From contig JANXWJ010000118.1 in the NCBI GenBank assembly GCA_025351185.1, positions 1 through 64,000 of the forward strand: a DNA stretch of 64,000 bases, in the 5' to 3' direction. The translations under genes and the position numbers were made by a program. The notes beneath the pieces were generated by a model. That model was not told where the DNA came from, searched no databases, and was given only the letters and a program-made list of their open reading frames with translations. The stretch is from Candidatus Nanopelagicales bacterium. GTDB lineage: Bacteria > Actinomycetota > Actinomycetes > S36-B12 > CAIYMF01. Each line of letters starts with the position of its first letter. The stretch's first letter is position 1. Shown piece after piece: positions 60,484-64,000 of this stretch.

Positions 60484-61776
60484 TTACGGCCCGAGCAGCG
60501 CGACCGGGATGACGGCGATGTTGTCGCTCGCGCGCCGGTAGGCGTCCCGGCCGGTGGTGAGGATGGCGGCGTCGACCAGGTCCGGGCCTAGCTGGTCGGC
60601 CAGCCATTTCAGGTGCCGGACGTCGTGGTCGTTGACGGTGGTGGCCAGCTTCACCTCGAGGGCGACGACCTCGCCGCTGCGGGCTTGGACGATGAAGTCG
60701 ATCTCGCGGTCGCCGCTCTTGGTGCGCAGGTGACCGACCTTGGCGTCGGCGGCCTGCGCGTAGACGCGGATGTTGAGGGCGACCAGAGACTCCAGCAGCG
60801 CGCCGAGGAACGTGCCGTCGCGCGGGATGGCAGGCCCGGCCGACTTGCCGGCCAGTAGTCGGTCGGCGTCGAGTCCGAGGATCGCGACGGCTAGGGCCGG
60901 GTCGGCGAGGTGGTGCTTGGGTGCGTTGGTCAGCCGGTTGATGTGGGACCTGGTCGGCGACCAGCCCGGCACCGGGTCGGACACCCAGATTCGTTCCAGG
61001 GTGTCCCTATAGGGCGTGGTGGTGGTGCGGGCCGGCTTGGTGGACTGGCCCTCTGTGGCGGCGTCGCGGATCGTCTCGAACGTCGCCGTGGTCGCGGTCG
61101 CTGCGGCGTAGGCGGCCAGCCAGCGGCGCAAGCCTGCCGGGTTTCGCACCTGCAGGCCTGCCTCGGGGAAATCGCGGTCGACGATGCGGTCCAGGTACGC
61201 GTCCAGCAGCGCCCGTCGGGCCGCGTCCGTCCGGCCGAGGACGGCGGGCAGACCGCTGCCGATGATCTGCTCGACGTACTCCTCGAGCCCCACAGTCGTC
61301 GCCCCGCTGATGGCTGGCCGGCCGCCGGCGAGCAGCGCGGCCACCGACACCGACGGGACGATTCCCCGCTCGGCGAGGGTGGCGGGCCGCATGCGCAGGT
61401 CCACGATGCGTCCTGCACCGGAGTGCGTGGGCGGGGTCTGCGGGGACGCCGACCCGGCGAGGAGGAACCGTCCTGGCGAGGAGTTCTTGTCCACGGCCCG
61501 GCGCACGATGTCCCAGGAGACCGGCCAGCGCTGCCACTCGTCGATGAGGACGGGTGCGGGTGACGTGGTGAGTCGGGTCGGGTCGGCCTCCACGACCTGA
61601 AGGACGGCAGGGTCGTCGAGCTCGAACGTGGACGCCGCCAGCTGCGAGGCGGTGCGGGTCTTGCCCACACCCTTCGGGCCCTGGATCGCGACGGCCGGCA
61701 AGGCGGCGACGAACTCGGCAAGCTGTGAGTCAACCGTCCGAGGAACGTATCCGTGACCGGTGAAAGTGCTGCTCAT
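60484..61776 (-). CDS. AAA ATPase with DUF4143 domain
   Basis: This 430-aa protein has an N-terminal AAA_14 domain with Walker A QGPKGVGKT (about 32-40) and Walker B VLIDEWQRWP. A DUF4143 domain follows with FVVQ/ALEVK-like wording (DREIDFIVQARSGEVVALEVKLA), a nuclease-like E-x-K core. It also has LLAGSASP and GRFLLAGS sensor blocks. These proteins are spread by horizontal transfer; their biological role is unclear. It sits between a broken integrase and a broken aminopeptidase, and direct repeats lie just upstream of its ATG. Confidence 0.88.
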   Translation of the reverse strand: MSSTFTGHGYVPRTVDSQLAEFVAALPAVAIQGPKGVGKTRTASQLAASTFELDDPAVLQVVEADPTRLTTSPAPVLIDEWQRWPVSWDIVRRAVDKNSSPGRFLLAGSASPQTPPTHSGAGRIVDLRMRPATLAERGIVPSVSVAALLAGGRPAISGATTVGLEEYVEQIIGSGLPAVLGRTDAARRALLDAYLDRIVDRDFPEAGLQVRNPAGLRRWLAAYAAATATTATFETIRDAATEGQSTKPARTTTTPYRDTLERIWVSDPVPGWSPTRSHINRLTNAPKHHLADPALAVAILGLDADRLLAGKSAGPAIPRDGTFLGALLESLVALNIRVYAQAADAKVGHLRTKSGDREIDFIVQARSGEVVALEVKLATTVNDHDVRHLKWLADQLGPDLVDAAILTTGRDAYRRASDNIAVIPVALLGP

Positions 61777-61808
61777 AAGTTGATAGGCTACAGGGAGTCG
61801 GGTCTGTC

Positions 61809-61870
61809 CGCTACATCTGGTCGCTACTCTGCGCTACGGAAGGTCGCCTCTCTGCGCTACATCTGGTCGC
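61809..61870. repeat. Direct repeats upstream of the DUF4143 gene
   Basis: CGCTACATCTGGTCGC occurs at 61809-61824 and 61855-61870. Nested between are two copies of CTCTGCGCTAC (61827-61837, 61850-61860). They lie 33 bp before the DUF4143 ATG (minus strand) and could bind a regulator. The rest of 61777-62108 shows no gene I recognise. Confidence 0.65.
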
Positions 61871-62108
61871 ACTTGTGGTGCCATGCGCCTCCCTGGCGTC
61901 GGCACCGAGTGAGCAGTGCCCGTGGCAGTGCGGATCGAACGGGGTCCTCCGAGCCGGGCCGCCCGGGCTCGACATCCTGGCCTCCCCCGCACCCGACCGC
62001 AATGGGGTCCGGGACGTGCCAGGACCTGAACCCTGCTGACCGCGACCCCATCGGCCGCGACACCCGCCAGCGCGTCGTCGGAGCATGACCGCATCCGACC
62101 CGCGGCAG

Positions 62109-63631
62109 TCACCGTTCGGGGCGGGAGTTGCCGCACTCAGCGTTGAACGAAAGCGCTAGTTCGGCGAGCAGCCGGGCGCCGAAGCCGGTGCACCCGCGCG
62201 GTCGCCAGCTGCCTGGGGGATCGGCCTGGACAGTGCCGGCGATGTCGATGTAGGCCCACGGGGTGTCGTCAACGAATTCCTCGAGGAACAGAGCGGCGGT
62301 GATCGCCCCCGCGACGACGCCGGCTCCGCCGAGGTTGGAGATGTCGGCGACGTCGCTGTCGAGAAGTTGCCGGTAGGCACGCTCCTGGGGCAGCTGCCAG
62401 GCGAGCTCGTCCGTGGTGCGGGCGGCGTCGAGGACCTGGTCGATGACTCGTTGGTTGTGTTTCCCATGACCCCGGCGACGAGGGTGCCGAGGGCACGCAT
62501 GCTGGCCCCTGTGAGTGTCGCGATGTCGATGATGGCATCGGGCTTCTGCTCGGCCGCCATGAGGAGGGCGTCCATCATGACCACGCGTCCCTCGGCGTCG
62601 GTGTTGGCGACCTCGACGGTGGTGCCGTTGCGTGCGGTGATGACGTCGCCCATCTTCAGCGCGGAGCCCGAGGGCATGTTGTCCGTGCACATGAGGTACC
62701 CGGTCACGCTGGTGCGGCACCCGAGGTCGCCCAGGGTGAGCATGGCCGCAAGGAGTGCGCCGGCTCCGGCCATGTCGTTCTTCATCATGGCGTGGGTGCC
62801 GTCGGCGGGCTTGAGACTGATACCGCCCGAGTCGTACATGATCCCTTTCCCGACCCAGGCCATCGACCCGGTGGGCGAGTCGGGCGAATAGCTGAGCTTG
62901 ATCATTCGTGGCTCGTCGTGGCTGCCGCCGTTGACCCCGAGGATGCCGCCGCAGCGCAGCTCGAGGAGCTGCTCGCGGTCGAAGGTCTCCACGACCAGCG
63001 CTGTCTCGGCGCCGAGCCTGAGGGCGACCTGTCCCATCCGCTCGGCGGTCAGGTGCGCCGGCGGGCAGTTCGCCAGATCGCGGGAGATGCACGTGGCGCG
63101 GGCCAGGACCGCACCGCGGCGTGCGGCCGCTTCGGCATCGACGAGCAGGTCGGGCGCCGCGACCAGCGTCACCTGGTCGAGCGGGGTGCCCGCTGGCTCG
63201 CGCAGCGCGGTGAACTCTTAGCGCGCGAGGACGATCCCTTCGACCGCCGCGCCGTACCAGTCGAGCGTAGCCGCCGGATCGGTCAGTGTGTCGAGGGGGA
63301 GCGCGAGCCGTGCATGACCGGCTGCGGCGAGCGCGAACGCCGCAGCGACATCGCGGACCGCTGCACTGGTGAGTGTCGCGGGATCACCGATGCCGACCGC
63401 GACCTGCAACGGTGTGCCCGGCAGGCGCAGGGTCCTCCCGCGTGCGCCGGTGAAGCCGGCGGCAGCGAGGTCAGTCCGGCTCGGTAGCCCCTCGGGCGGC
63501 TCCCCAGTCTCGGCCACGAAGACACCGACAACGGCATCCTTGCCTGAGACAGGCGCGACGCCGACACTAAGTTGCCGGGAGGCGGAGGGGACGGGATCGA
63601 AGTCGAGCGCGACGGCAATGACTCCGCTCAC
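62109..63631 (-). pseudogene. pepA: Leucyl aminopeptidase (M17), one nonsense codon and one frameshift
   Basis: The N-terminal macro-like domain (63631-63221) runs to an in-frame TAA at 63218-63220, where homologues have an aromatic residue (LAR-Y-F). The same frame continues with CISRDLANCPPAHLTAERM and the metal-binding core: VGKGIMYDSGGISLKP, MKNDMAGAGALL, ANTDAEGRVVMMDAL, TLTGASMRALG. Near 62465 an extra base shifts the frame, which resumes in 62109-62460 (ISNLGGAGVVAGAITAALFLEEFVDDTPWAYIDIAG...GFGARLLAEL). All catalytic residues survive, so decay is recent or the sequence has errors. Confidence 0.88.
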
Positions 63632-63749
63632 GGCTGCTCCAGGGTCGACGGTGTTGCGATTTCCCCGATGTAGCAGAGCCAGTCATAGTCTGCTCGCCGA
63701 CGTAGGAACTCGGGCCTGCGGCGCCGGCGACTCAACAGGACGGACACCC

Positions 63750-64000
63750 GTGGACCACGCAACGATCAGCCTGCTCATCCTCGCCGCCGTGATCGTCCTG
63801 CTCATCTGGAACCGGCTGCCCGTGGGCGCCGTGGCCGTCATGGCCTCGCTGAGCCTGTACGTCACCGGCGTGCTCCCCGTTGAGCAGGCCCTGTCCGGGT
63901 TCGGTGACCTGGTCGTCGTGTTCATCGCGGCGCTGTTCGTGGTCAGCGAGGGCATCGACTCGGCCGGGGTCACCACCTGGGCGGGCCAGTGGCTGCTCTC
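63750..64000 (+). CDS. SLC13/CitT-type permease, N-terminal part
   Basis: The first 83 residues of a membrane carrier are cut by the window edge. ISLLILAAVIVLLIWNRLPVGAVAVMASLSLYVTGVL and ALSGFGDLVVVFIAALFVVSEGIDSAGVTTWAGQWLL match the opening of SLC13-family permeases that carry a TrkA_C-containing middle region. These proteins move dicarboxylates, sulfate or similar anions. The start is GTG 63750 with AGGA 9 nt upstream. It is divergent from the broken aminopeptidase. Confidence 0.8.
   Translation, partial: MDHATISLLILAAVIVLLIWNRLPVGAVAVMASLSLYVTGVLPVEQALSGFGDLVVVFIAALFVVSEGIDSAGVTTWAGQWLL

Overview
The window is high-GC DNA with the gene style of an actinomycete (Actinomycetota, probably Micrococcales or a neighbouring order). 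Supporting signs are a divergent glgC/glgM pair, a PAC2 protein, DUF1918/DUF1876 proteins, a DUF222-HNH remnant, a Ku/LigD repair set, and several starts that look leaderless (TANNNT 6-7 nt before GTG/ATG). The first ~252 bp do not belong. They encode part of a proteobacterial-type TypA/BipA, with lower GC and other codon use, folded back on itself and fused to the end of an actinobacterial Dabb-domain gene. This looks like a contig-edge chimera.

Layout. 0.5-9 kb: an LppX-like lipoprotein, an SDR-glgC operon divergent from glgM (maltose-1-phosphate/glycogen synthesis), an EamA exporter, an unrecognised 508-aa Rossmann-like protein, a second SDR and a DUF4279 protein. 9.9-13 kb: a decayed DUF222-HNH gene, then a proton-pumping rhodopsin (DTE motif, fenestration glycine) followed by a Blh retinal-forming dioxygenase, the two separated by a perfect 17-bp hairpin. 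13-24.4 kb: a ThDP enzyme, an L,D-transpeptidase, a DEAD-box helicase, an MFS carrier, an NAD-dependent epimerase with a divergent TetR sharing two palindromic operators, a pair of S51-type proteins (one fused to a CysRS C-terminal domain), PAC2 and a CPBP protease.

24.4-38 kb is a nitrogen/polyamine/amino-sugar region: ornithine aminotransferase, a two-repeat SWEET-like protein, a broken aldehyde dehydrogenase, a PuuB-like FAD oxidase and a PotABCD-type importer on the minus strand. These diverge from TetR - glycosyltransferase - amino-sugar/maltokinase-like kinase - SIS isomerase on the plus strand. I consider this divergent locus the best candidate for an undescribed pathway. 38-48 kb: a 4CL-like acyl-CoA ligase, an MMPL exporter with divergent MarR and paired operators, GNAT, a wrecked PAS-HD-GYP gene, an NmrA-like protein, a ketoglutarate-semialdehyde-type dehydrogenase and an MFS carrier. 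48-51 kb: non-homologous end joining genes (LigD polymerase and ligase as separate overlapping genes, divergent from Ku). 51-59 kb: a VanA-like Rieske oxygenase, small conserved proteins, MarR with a reductase-like gene that appears to start at ATC, a thioredoxin-reductase-like enzyme, an XRE-cupin regulator, and SoxR divergent from a questin oxidase with a clear SoxR box between them.

59.6-64 kb is an island scar: tRNA-Lys(UUU), an N-terminally truncated tyrosine integrase whose 3' end runs into the tRNA, a DUF4143 ATPase, a leucyl aminopeptidase carrying one nonsense codon and one frameshift, and the start of an SLC13-type permease cut by the window edge.

Intergenic DNA is unusually structured. 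A dispersed repeat (core GATGAATGTGCCC) lies at three junctions between convergent genes, a possible three-way-junction element lies at 24.5 kb, and long perfect hairpins end several convergent gene pairs. All calls come from reading the sequence; no database search was run.
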